Source of the DNA: Diprion similis
Taxonomy: Eukaryota > Arthropoda > Insecta > Hymenoptera > Diprionidae
DNA: 64,000 bases
Assembly (NCBI RefSeq): GCF_021155765.1
Contig: NC_060114.1
Location: 9,577,001 to 9,641,000, forward strand
Direction: 5' to 3'
Within the stretch, counting starts at the first letter, position 1, and each line of letters opens with the position of its first letter. Below are positions 52,760 to 64,000 of this stretch, piece after piece. The notes beneath the pieces are model-generated. The model had not been told where the DNA came from. It searched no databases and saw nothing but the letters and a program-made list of their open reading frames with translations. Position numbers and translations under genes: made by a program.

Positions 52760-53873
52760 GTTTTCATGTCGCTCGTAACTTTTTTACTTCGTCTTGTTTC
52801 GTTATTACCTCACTTCAAACTCAGATATGTTCACGACGACGATCTTCTTCCCTAATTACTTAAATTCAATTCTTCCAGCAATCCCAGGCACTCTGGTTAA
52901 TATTTTTTTTTTTTTAAATCCTTTCCATGGTTCGACCGGCGATATGTTGTTATTACCCATTTTCAAATGACAGAGCGCTCTGATTTGTAAAATCCGAGTA
53001 CAAGGGTCTTATTTGCCCATCATTATCGAGTGCCTGCATGCGTGCGATTATGTGTGGATGAAAATATTTTCGACTTGGTTTGTAAAACTGTGACTTGACT
53101 GGAATGATTTTGTACCGCAACCAGTGAAATATAGGTATCAAAGTGGCTCGCGTCTGTAGCAAGTGTTCGGTGCAACTTTCCGATAATTCTTAGGAAGAGT
53201 GAATGTGACAAATTGAAAATTTTCATCTCCGTTTGCACACTGCATTTACTTTAGTTCAGCCTTAAACCCATTGGTATTTCAGTTTGCATTATTTGTAAAT
53301 TTCATCACGCACGAATCTATAAGAAAATCGGGCGAGTCTGAACAGTTGCTAAACTATCTGAAAAAACTTAGGTAACATGTGTCCCTTAATTTTGTTTGAC
53401 ATATTAGCACGTCGAAGATCGTGAGAAGCTATCGAAACAGCTTGTTAGGAAAAATTTGAAATTGTAATGATAAAATAATATTGTCATTAGGTATCGATTG
53501 AAGAACATTCGTGACTGATGAATATTTTCAAACTTTTTCATGTTCACAGATCACCTCGTGGTTGTACTGTCGTGCAATTTGATTTGACTAGAAAACTATC
53601 AAACACAATACAAAGACAACAAGATTGGATAGTACGGATGCGAGTTGATAGATGTGCGTGAGTTCCAAAATGATGGCGTCTACTGGTAATGTTTAAATCT
53701 ACTGGGCCAGATCTACCGGTATCCGACCGATTCATGGTTGAGTGCCGAAAACTGCCTGCGGTAGATCTGCTACATGCCGACCGAAGGATTACGGGAAGTG
53801 GATGTTGCCGATGAGTGAAAGAAGAATGAAGATGAAAATTCTGATGATGTGAGTGTGTCTGAGACCAAACTTG

Positions 53874-54136
53874 ACTGAACTGAACTGAACTGAACTGAAC
53901 TGAACCAAACTGAACTGTACTGAACTGAACTGTACTGTACTGTACTGTACTATACTGTACTATACCGTACTGTACTGAACTGAACTGTACTGTACTGTAC
54001 TGTACTGTACTGTACTGTACTGTACTGTACTGTACTGTACTGTACTGTACTATACCGTACTGTACGGACTGAACTAAACCGAACCAAACTGAACTAAACT
54101 GAACTAAAAACTGTACTGAACTAAACTGAACTGAAT
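53874..54136. repeat. CTGAA/CTGTA pentanucleotide satellite
   Basis: About 260 bp of a 5-bp repeat. The edges are mostly CTGAA (with CCAAA and CTAAA variants) and the core is CTGTA, with an uninterrupted stretch of about 15 units around 53976-54050. CTATA and CCGTA variants interrupt it. The arrangement suggests CTGTA expanded inside an older CTGAA array. Confidence 0.95.
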
Positions 54137-57100
54137 TACAACCTAACCTGCGTGATTACGACGATGAGTTCAAGCCCGAGAAGACTTCAAATTGTAAACC
54201 TGAAACCGAGGGACGCGGTAACTGTTTTCTTCTGTTGTCCGATGTAGCGCGTGTTGTGTGAATACTCCAGTAAGTTTATTGGGTAAACTTGAATTCCTGC
54301 TCGAGAATGTTTGTAATGTTAAACCATTTGTTAGGAGAAAATAATGATGATAATGATGATAATGATGATGATAAGTATAGCGATAATAAAGTATGAGCAC
54401 AAATAGTAGGAAAGTTTCTGAGTAATGGGTGGTTACGCCAATGAAATGTGTCTGTGATGATAGAATGTACGATAGGATAAATTTTCTGTGTGAATGAGAA
54501 TACGGTAGAGTTTCACTAGTAATTAACGGTCGGAGTGAATGATTTTATAATCCAGTGAATGATGTATGTCATATTGTTTCGTATGTGCTTGTCTGCTGCT
54601 ATCGATGATACATTAAAATCTACGTTTTTTCTTTTTCCCTTCATAAATAGTTCTTTATTGAGTTATGTAATGCCTTGTCCAGCCTGTCCAAACATCCACA
54701 AGTGAAATTAGAAACAAATAAAAAATAATGATGATAAATTTTAACAATCCAGAGAGCAGTGTCGCTGCCACGAACGCCTTTTTCCACCGTCCGTGGTGTA
54801 ATGATTCAAGTGCCAAAGAGTTGCGATAATTGTATTACGATTAGACATTAAATTACTGAAAGTGCCTAAAGGGTCTGGGAACTTGGAACTGTACAAGTTT
54901 TATTCAACCTTCACCGCTCTCGGCGTGTGTACGACTTGAGTTTAATTGTGTTCACACCTTGCGTTTCAAAATAATGGCCGGACAAAATAACAGTGTCGAC
55001 TGCTTTAACTATGAATTTATGCAGTCAGAAAAAAATTAGGCGAGGAAAATAATGAAAAGTGAACTATTTCTTCGCCCACCACATGTATCTATTATATCTT
55101 TTTTTTTATCCCTCTTCCTGTTTTCTCTTTGTAGTAGCTCTTACCCACTGTAGTTGATATTTATTCAAAAGAATGAATATATAACGTTAGACAAAATATT
55201 GCTCAGGAAACCTGCCAAACTCTGTACGAGTAGATGTAACATTTGTTGATGTTATAGACTCTGCAAACTTGGCCCTTGTCGTGAAATATTTGTGTTGTTT
55301 TTAATTGTCACATACTAAAAATAAACCTAAATCACAATTGTTATTATTGGATCATTTGAGTCTTCGTTTGAACCGTTCAGAAACATCTGTGATTATGAAA
55401 GTAACCAATTATTTCCACGTGTACTCCAACAATACCTTTATCAATACTATTATTAAAATTGAATTTCGTATGGCACTTTTCTACGTCGTAAAGCGATATT
55501 TGGCACTCTGGGGTAGTTGTTTCTTTTTTCATCAGTGATTTCAGTTGCTAAATTGGGTTAAAGACAAAAAAAAAGAGAAAAAATACACCAAGTGAATAAT
55601 CGAAGAACAGTACGTGTCTCCCATATGGATTCATAGAAAAAATATGTAACTGATTCAGGTATAGCGTCATTTTCACTACGAAATTGGCGTCTCATCTATC
55701 GAATTTTCGATGCATCTATATCCAACTATTTAGCACTATTACCACTTATAGGTAGAAGAGTTCTCACCTTGCAGTCACTGATATGAAAAAATTTCCCTTT
55801 GCATTCTCTGCCTTCTGCCAATCGACGGCTATATCTACAGTTTTGAATTGATGTAAACTTTTGTACCATCTGCAATTAAGTGTACGACTGTATGCGTACT
55901 GATCGAATGTAAAAAACCATGGAACTGGCGGGCCAAGGCAGATAATTTGGCTCCGATAGTCTCACTTTTATGTATATTAAATCTCTATCGAGGTTTTTTT
56001 TTTGTGAGTATTCATTCAGGATTTGAAAAATGTGTATTGATGGTCAAAAGCAAGTTTAGGTAGCTTGATAACTTCACTGTAGATTGCTAACATTATCCGA
56101 ATAAATCATTATTTCCAGTTTGTATGATGTGCACGGGTGCAGCCTGAAAGAATTTCATAGTGAGAGTAATAAATGAATGAATTACATTGCATCAATGGTG
56201 GCGTGGCAGGTGTAAATGATACGAAAGAACGAATAAAAGTTTTGCATTCAATAATATGAAATGCTACAATCACTCAGAGGTCCTTTGAGATTTCTAGAAG
56301 TAGAAAAACTTGGCAATGCCAGGATGAAATCAAATTCGTCAGAAACCATGAATATTGAAGAGTTTAGGCCGTAGCCTTTTTTGTAGCATCTTAATGCTGA
56401 TAAGACTTGTGAATCGCCTGTAAAATATCTGCATATGAAGCTCTAAAATTCCCTCGCCATGCTGTTCAACGAATCGATTTCAGTCTGGCGGCTTGACGAG
56501 CTGTCCTTGAATGCAAACTGCATTTTGTAGGGTGAATTATATTGTAATTAGTATTTTGAATAGAAGGAAACCAGCCATACGTGTGGGGTGGTTGCCCACT
56601 GCCCCAGAAGTTTAGTACGAGGAATTGCGTGCGGTAAATTAGGATTAAATTTTGTGGTAGCCAATCCATTTATCGTACGCTATTATGTTGTAAATGCGTA
56701 TAATCGAGTGGTTGAACGAATTTATGCCTACACGGCCTGGAACAAATAAACAATGCTTAAGATTCTGCCGGCTATATGTCGGAATATATTTTACTTTATG
56801 ATGAACAAGCAGCATGAAACATTCCTATTTAGTCAGTAAATCGTTATTATTTTGAATCACTAAAATGACAAGTAAGACAAGTTGCGTGAGGGGGGGGTTC
56901 TTTATCAGTTGTTTATTTGTCTGGACGAGAAGCAAGGGCGATTCCAAGCGAGGCAGGACGAATGATATTCCGGTGTTTAGCCATGTACTATTGTGTGATG
57001 AGAATAACATATGACTACGTGCCGATGATAATGAAACGTAGACCTGCGTTGTACGATTGTCAAAGAATGTACTTGTAAAATCTGTAATATTTAAAAAAGT

Positions 57101-57565
57101 GATTGATGTACTTTAGAATGGCAGTTGTACGACGGCGCCAAATATATTTTTGAATGAAAAGATCTCAAGTAATGCTTGAAACAGAATGTGCCATACAAAG
57201 TGTATTTCTTGCTTGGGAGTCTGTTTTTAATATATACATAATTTTTTTTTAATTTGAATGACGAGGAAGTTGAAAAGACACGTGCGTAAGATGAGAAAAA
57301 TGAATGTAGTAATAATCAAACTTATCACAGTCTTCTCGTTAAATTTGCGTAGATTCTTCTAGTGCAAATTTTTATTAAACTGATTCAAACCGTACTGCTA
57401 CGATTATTATCAAAGATATTGTTTTCCAAATTTAGCAGATCACCTGCTTTATTTTGGATATGTCAGTACAGAGCGACTTGGTCTGCTGAACTCGAATCGC
57501 ATCAACCAGATATAAAATATTATGCATCTCAATACGATATTGTTTGTCAATTTTCAATCACTTGA

Positions 57566-57594
57566 TGTTTTTTTTTTTTTTTTTTTTTTTTTTT
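57566..57594. repeat. poly-T run
   Basis: An uninterrupted homopolymer of nearly 30 T, directly upstream of unique sequence. No retroelement body is recognisable beside it. Confidence 0.85.
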
Positions 57595-58061
57595 CCTCTT
57601 GTAGAAAATCAACGTGCAGAAAACCAGAACAATTATGACATGTAATAAAGAACCATTCTCCAAGTATCGTTGATAATCGTTCTTTCCATACCGAGCATGA
57701 AATCAATCCTCTCTAATGCCGTGTGTCAGCAGTGCCCTTAATCTCTCTTAAGCATCTCTAGCCTAATTCAATTATACAAGAACCACCCCAGGGTGGGATA
57801 TTTTTTTATACGTCATCGTTGCCATTCGTTTAGCACGCCACCCTATTGCCGTTTGACACCGTTCCACTATTTCCTGAAACTCTTGGACATCTTTTCACTC
57901 AATTCCACAATTTGTGGCTGCCACAATCACCGTTTTCGTTAGCATTACCCCGTACGTCACACGTATGAGACAGAACTAGGCTTGATACATGTTACCTGAC
58001 CTTTTTCTAAGGCTTCCTTGAGGTTTCAGTAGCCTGAGACCAGTCCCCCATCATTGCCAGT

Positions 58062-61000
58062 ATGAATGTTCAGGATAACTCGGGGCCAGAGGACAGGCAA
58101 GTACATCAGGTCGCTGACGACGACGTGAGTATGCATCTAAATCTCACTCAGTTTATTCGGGCAGAAATTTTTTCTCTCTTGTCTCCATCCCGTGGTCTAG
58201 TGTGAAGAAATAGTTTGGTAAAACTAGTAGGCTTATGTAATATAAACTACGTGCCAAAATGTCCCTGAATTTGTTGTAGGCCAGTTTTCAATGCTCAGCC
58301 GTTCCTTATGTCAAGTTGGTAAATGGTAAAGATCACGTTAGAATCATTACTTTTCATTAACAGATTTTCCTAGTATCCTACAGAATCTTGCAAGTCGCCC
58401 ATAATCTTTCTCAATAAGTCGTAATCTTAGCCAAAATACCATTTTAAAATGTTTAACCACTTTAATTCGCTCTGGTGGCCCGATTGCCTGGCATCATTAC
58501 ACTCGTAAGTCGTAATTGCTCCGACTCTCTCACAAACTTTCCCACAGGATGGATTCGACCTTGACGATCTGTTGCCAATCGTCGGGGAGTTTGGTCGCTA
58601 CCAACGGCTACTTCTATGGTTCGTTTGCCTACCAGCATGTTTGCCGTGCGGATTTTGCGCTTTCAATCAACTCTTCATGTCTGAAACTCCTCTGCACTGG
58701 TGTAAAGTACCTGGACTAGAGGGACTCGATCCTCTTCAGAGACGGCATCTTGCCATCCCTAATCAGGTGCGACAGCAACAGAAACCCTATTAAATTCCCC
58801 TTGAGCATTACTTACTTCTCCAAAACTGACCAATAGAATGACTTCGATCCTCTGCATATGCTGTACTTGTTTTAATTCTGTGTGTACATACCTACTCGTA
58901 ACGTTGAATGGGATTCATCTCTTTCGTTACAGCGAACTGTTTCCTTTCCTTTTTTCCATGTACCGATGATAAACGGTCACCCGGCAGGGGGACAATGAAA
59001 CGTACAGCCGTTGCACCCGTTACAACGTCGAATGGGAAACTCCGGCGGTGCTAATGGCTGAGTATCTTACACCCAACGCTTCCTGGTCTGAAATCCCGTG
59101 CGATCATGGCTGGGAGTACGATGAGTCGGAGGTGACTTCTTCCATCGTTATCGACGTACGTTATGGTTACTAGGCGTATGCTTGCTCTATGGTATGGCTC
59201 CTGTAAGTAAAGGTAGATACACTGATTACGAAGATTAACCAAACCTGCCACGCATTACTGTTCACAGTTCAATCTCGTCTGTAATTATTCCATCTACCCA
59301 ACATTTGGACTGGTTGCTCTTAACACAGGGGGACCGATCGGCGTTTACCTCTTCGGCATGTTGAATGATAGGTAAAATTCGAGTTCATCGATGTTTTAAA
59401 TTAGTGTTTAATTACAACATCAAAAATCGTACGACATCCATTTTCTCATTTCGAGGGCAGAATCGGACGCCGACTATCGTTCTTCACATGTTTGGCAACG
59501 CTGATCACGGGTGGATTCCTAACATCTGTGGCAAACACCTTCTGGACTTGGGCTGGAACCCGATTCATTGTGGGCCTGACGATTCCCGCAATTTATCAAA
59601 TACCGTTCATTATTTGTAAGATCATCAGAATCTCTCTAAATCAGGTGCAATCCGAGCTGTGTGAGCAGATTCATGAATTTTTTCACCATAATCCAATTGC
59701 CTGGATAGAACTATCCAATCTTTGGTGGAAAAAAACTCGGCAGACTTAAACTCGCACCTGTAGTCCTGCACAATAGTAGCCATGGTAGAAAAGTTCAGAC
59801 AAGTTTGATTATTTTTTCACAGCTCTGGAGCTAGTGGGACCAAATTACCGTTCCTTCGTCACTGTTATGACGTGCACATTCTACACTATTGGACTGTGTA
59901 CGCTGGCGGGTGTTACATATCTGGTTCGAGACTGGCGACTCCTCGCCCTGACGACCAGTGCCCCGTTCCTACTGTATTTCCTGTATTGGTGGTCAGTAGC
60001 ATTAAGCACATTCACTTAAGCCCTCCCCCTTTTCAAATAGAACGGCAAGAGCGTGCCAAATGGCCTAATTGATACCTGTAAGGTTCTTGGTGCTATTGAA
60101 TAGTAAGGCCAACTATGGGCGAAGGTTTCTTCCAGAATCTCCGCGCTGGCTGCTGGCGAAGGGTCGTCTGGAGGAAGCGAAGGAAATTCTGGAAACACTC
60201 GCAAGGGTGAATGGCAAAGAGCTCCCCGATTCGTTCACCCAGAAGCTCCGCCAGCGGATGACCATGTCACGATCTAAGAGCGAGGAGGAACGACTACGCA
60301 GCGGACCCGGCATCCTCGCACTTTTCAAAACGCCAAACATGCGTCTTAAAACCTGCCTGATAACACTGAACTGGTAATTTTGAGGTCAATTAATAAAACG
60401 TGTACCAACCATTTGAATTACAATACAACTGGTGGTAAATGTAGTCAACTTAGAAGACGAAGGCCAAAGATCATGCGTTTTTTTATTAGTCTTTGAAAAT
60501 ATCTATCACAGTTCTCTGTAAATTGTGCACAGGTAGATAGAAAAAAAGTATTTTGAAAAAGGTAGCCCAGGTTTTTCAATTTTCAATTTGAATCCCCAAT
60601 TTGCAAAATATCCTAAATTCCATGTCAACTACGTGTCTCTGTTTCCCGCCTGTAAAATTGATGAGATCTGTCGATACCTGAAAAACGAGACGTTCTGTAC
60701 AAACCCGAATTAAACAATCATGATTTAGGAGTGTCGCAATATCAGGACTATTTGCCAACTTTGACCAACGCTTTGCCATGTACCCTTCTAATCGATTAAC
60801 CTACCGATCAACGACCTTTGCTGCATGTGTGTAGGTTTGCCAACAACATGGTTTACGTTGGCCTCTCGTATTATGGACCAGCGCTCGGAAGTGAAGAGCA
60901 TTTGAGTTTCTTCTTTTCGTCGTTGGCAGAAATACCAAGCTACATGGCATGCTGGGTGGTCATGGATCGTTGGGGTAGACGGTGGCCCCTATGTCTCTGT

Positions 61001-62571
61001 ATGGTCGTAGCTGGTGCGTCGTGCATAGCGACGGTCCTTCTACCCGAAGGTATGTGTCAAAATACAAAAGTATCCCTCCGATCGTGGCAAAGTTGGGAAA
61101 ACGGTCGACTGTCAAGCTCGCGCCAATGTTTGGTAACTTTGTATTTCGCAGCGCTTTCCTCGGTCTTGCAACAGTGATCTCTCACATTACTTTACGGTTT
61201 TTAGGCATATGCCACGGCCTTAAGCAAATAGATTGAGAAAATTTGTCGATAGGAAGAATACCGACAAGATTCTTGTTGATGTAAAATGTGGAATGAAAAT
61301 TATGGCTGAATGAGGTCGAAGCGTATTTTTCCCTTATGTTAAACTGAAGAAAAAAACAACAGACTTTGATAAAGCTGATATTTTTGCAGTTGAGTACCTC
61401 CGCAACAAACAAAGATACCATCCCTGGCCAAAAACAAACCGAAGACGATGTTGTCGAAGAATAGCTGCTCTACCTTGGCGCGAGCTAAACACGGCCAAAC
61501 CGCCCGTCAACGCTGTGGGGATTATCTATTTTAGGGCAAAGAATTTCAACCTTGGATAAAAATTAACTGCCACAAACTGTCCCGACCAACGACTCTTTAT
61601 TGTCGAAATTGGTAAATGTCGGATATTTCCGAGCCCTGAGATAATCCTCAAGAATCAGACATGAAAATCTGCAATATACTTACAACCACTTTCGTACTTG
61701 CAGACGCCGTTACAGCGACTCTAATTTTATTCTTGCTGTCCAAGTCCGCGATTTCAGCGTCCTTCCTCATTATCTACCCGTTCGCCGGTGAACTTTATCC
61801 AACTCAACTGCGGGGAGCTGCTATTGGATTTTCCGCTTATGTCAGTGGATTAGGATTGATCATCATACCGTTCATCACATACTTGGCAAGTAGTTCCGTC
61901 TTTTTATCAACGTAGGTAATTGAAGAGAGAAAATGATCTCCAGCTCTTTTATGGTGGAGTGCATCACAAGCGCATTATTCACTTTTTCTAGGGTACAGAG
62001 AACCTCGTCCTCCCCCTAATCATTCTTGGAATGGTGTCGATGATCGGCGGGCTCTCAGGGCTCCGTTTACCGGAGACTTTACATTATCGTTTACCACAGA
62101 CAGTGGAGGAGGGTGAGCTGTTTGGAAAAAATTGGGCGTGGGCAGATTGTATACGATGTATACCGAAAAGGTAGATTTTTACAACACTATTTCTAATTTG
62201 CATAATTTTAGTCTATCCAAAACCCTCTTGGCACACGCGTTCTGGGTTCTAATACTCCCTGAGAAATGACTCCAAGAGGGTTTGAATTACAATGTGATTG
62301 GATGTAAAAGTTACTCGTTACTGGCTTCCGCAGGCCATCGTCGACGACGACTTCGTATGAGGATCTTTCATCCGGTGAGACGGTTGAAATGCAGCAAGCG
62401 CCAGACCCGTTTCATGCTACCGACAAAACTGCTTTCGAGGAGTCTCCACTCAATGCTGGAAAGGATTGCCGTGATTCTCATGCCAGTATGCGACGACTTG
62501 TTCGCCAATCAAGCGTGATGGATACACAGCGAGACTCTGATGGTGCCATAAAGTTGGCTTATTGGTTTTAG
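58062..62571 (+). CDS. SLC22-family organic cation transporter, probably carcinine-transporter-like
   Basis: A 12-helix major facilitator plasma-membrane carrier. The N-terminal L-P-x-x-G-E-F-G-R-Y-Q-R-L-L-L, the C-G-F-C-A-F-N-Q loop and D-L-L-P resemble insect carcinine/beta-alanine transporters, which recycle histamine conjugates at photoreceptor synapses; the substrate is inferred. Exons: 58062-58124, 58548-58766, 58988-59155, 59268-59371, 59461-59615, 59823-59991, 60125-60373, 60835-61049, 61704-61885, 61992-62170, 62334-62571, about 646 residues. Family marks are a large Cys-containing, N-glycosylatable first extracellular loop (N-A-S, N-E-T), the loop 2-3 motif D-R-I-G-R-R, P-E-S-P-R-W-L-L, and E-L-Y-P-T-Q-L-R-G. 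The tail is long and Ser/Asp-rich. The intron after 61885 begins GC, and the acceptor before 60125 is weak, with an in-frame alternative at 60104. Confidence 0.92.
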
Positions 62572-62747
62572 AGTCAGGTAATTAGCTATAACTTGAAGCG
62601 CTGTAAAACGCAGAGAATTTTTCTTAGCTCGCTTTGTACAGTTTACGCTGATTACATCAACAATGAATAAAATGTTATTCTCTCGTTTGTTTTAACGAAA
62701 ACTTGCTTCACAGACCTCTGGAAATTCTTCGTTAATGCCATAAGCGA

Positions 62748-63757
62748 TCATTCTCCGTCAATCTGGTTTTCCAGCAAACGAACCAAAGCGTCACTGGTTT
62801 GGAACATTGGGCCGTGTCCAGGGATAATGTAATCAGCATATTTCATTATTCGCAAACGTGAGGAAGCCTGAATTTTCCGGAGTGCAAAGGTACCAACTTC
62901 TTTCCATAATGATGGATCTGCAATGTCTTCTTCCTTCTCAAACAAGTCACCTGTGTACCGACCGTCACAGTTTATGAGAATATAATACGTAGATCAGATG
63001 TACAGAGGGCCAAAAGAATTATTATGCTAAGTTATTTGACGGATTAAATTAAGAGCGCGATCTTCACCTGTTATTGCATACTTGACAGTCTCTCTCGTTG
63101 TACCAGCTTCCACTAGAACTGTGACATCCTCATAAGTATGCCCAGGTGTTGCGGTAATGCTAATACCATTGCAGAGTTGGTAATCTTCTGTGGCAGAGAT
63201 AGAGCAACATCTTATTTTATATATTAGATTAGACATGGAGATTCATTCAGCCTAATCGAAAATTCAAGTTGCCACTAATTGCTTAGACAATGTTTGAACA
63301 AATGAGAATAGAGGTGTTTACCATTCTCAAGCCGTTTCTCATAAAATATTGTCCCCCGGTGAACACCATAGCCAACGATGTGTTCTGCATTGAGAAATAA
63401 ATTATTGTTTCCAATGTGATCTGCGTGGCCGTGCGTGCAAACAACGTAATCGACATTCCGTGGTTGTACATTGTGTTTCTCCAAAGCTACGTAGAATTAC
63501 ACAAAGCGAACAATGACGTCTTGCGATTATTAGCATTAAATTATTAAAATATTTGTTTCCTTGAAATATTCACTATTCTACTGATAACAGAGATATAATA
63601 TTCTACCCTCGACTAGACGTTCTCGGTCCCAGGCAGTCATTGTATCCACGATAATGGTTTTCGGTCCTTTGATAAGCGTACACGTGCCGTTGGCATCTGT
63701 TCTGTCGTCACTGAGACGTTTCGAGTAACCGTTGAATAATACGACTACATCCCACAT
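62748..63757 (-). CDS. MBLAC1: metallo-beta-lactamase domain-containing protein 1
   Basis: The human protein is a metallo-beta-lactamase-fold nuclease acting on histone pre-mRNA 3' ends; insect roles are not established. Exons 63757-63607, 63486-63322, 63187-63068 and 62950-62748 join in phase to 212 residues (human 266, so compact). The metal-binding motif THGHADHIG (HxHxDH) lies at about residues 75-83. The second metal-ligand His is in T-P-G-H-T-Y-E-D, and the final ligand is in I-I-P-G-H-G-P-M-F near the C-terminus. The start is the ATG in M-W-D-V-V-V-L-F-N-G-Y, which matches the first beta strand of the fold. It is convergent with the transporter gene, with 176 bp between stop codons. 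Confidence 0.93.
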
Positions 63758-64000
63758 GTTTGAAAACTTCGTTTTCTCTTTCCCTGTTTGTGCTAATCAC
63801 TTCTGCTGAAACCCTTAATCGCGACCGGAAATGGGCACGGAGATAAATGTCATTGTTTTAGGTTACGTCTACAAAAATTCGACTGTTTTTCCTACAGATT
63901 GAACGTACGTAGCTAAACCTACAGGTAAGACAGCTGCCATGCGTTTAGTGTTATCGTTAGTCGTACGTTCGTATCATGCTTTCAACTGATATATATTTTA
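63758..64000. other. upstream of MBLAC1, nothing further seen
   Basis: Should contain the MBLAC1 promoter and 5' UTR. It is too short to show any neighbouring gene beyond the window edge. Confidence 0.5.

Larger units (their letters stand above)
52760..58061. other. 5.3-kb gene-free region after KPNB1
   Basis: No coding exon is supported. The proximal part is probably KPNB1 3' UTR: several AATAAA-type motifs occur, for example at 54717-54722 and near 56745. It includes the 5-bp satellite at 53874-54136 and a poly-T run at 57566-57594. The distal part should contain the transporter promoter. Confidence 0.55.

Noticed and set aside
53874-54136. Possible CRISPR-like array
   Set aside because: The repeat unit is 5 bp with no spacers and the genome is eukaryotic; it is a microsatellite.
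55305-55538. A 77-codon plus-strand open frame downstream of KPNB1
   Set aside because: No homology recognised, no splice partner, and composition like surrounding AT-rich DNA.

Overview
The window is nuclear DNA from an insect, most likely a hymenopteran (inference). Genes are split by short GT-AG introns, intergenic DNA is AT-rich with many simple repeats, and there is a decayed piggyBac-type transposon. DNMT1 and CENP-I are both present although flies have lost them, which argues against Diptera. I rebuilt exon models by hand using reading-frame continuity and homology recalled from known protein families; no database search was run.

Layout: 1-8282 holds only simple repeats. CCDC39 (+, 8283-11954, sperm/ciliary axoneme ruler) contains one apparent 1-nt frameshift. 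A piggyBac-like remnant (-) occupies about 14007-15878. WDR59 (+, 16251-22241, GATOR2 subunit) converges on an unnamed gene (-, 22961-24892) for a predicted single-pass membrane protein with a C2H2 finger. AHCY (-, 25673-28324) is divergent from a small ATP-synthase-subunit-e-like gene (+, 29063-29980) with two candidate last exons. EEPD1 (+, 31618-34085) converges on CENP-I (-, 34957-38709). CENP-I and DNMT1 (+, 39117-45731) are head to head, 407 bp apart. TMCO1 (-, 46048-47361) is divergent from importin beta-1/KPNB1 (+, 48875-52759). A 5.3-kb gene-free stretch with a 5-bp satellite follows, then an SLC22 transporter (+, 58062-62571) and MBLAC1 (-, 62748-63757).

Most genes are unrelated housekeeping genes. 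Two links stand out. DNMT1 uses S-adenosylmethionine and releases S-adenosylhomocysteine, which AHCY hydrolyses; both lie within 20 kb. DNMT1 also shares a short intergenic promoter region with the kinetochore gene CENP-I. The most unusual items are the ATP-synthase-e-like gene with alternative C-termini, the membrane protein whose zinc finger is predicted to be extracytoplasmic, the CCDC39 frameshift, a GC-AG intron in the transporter gene, and a CTGTA/CTGAA satellite whose RNA could fold into a periodic U-U-mismatch hairpin.
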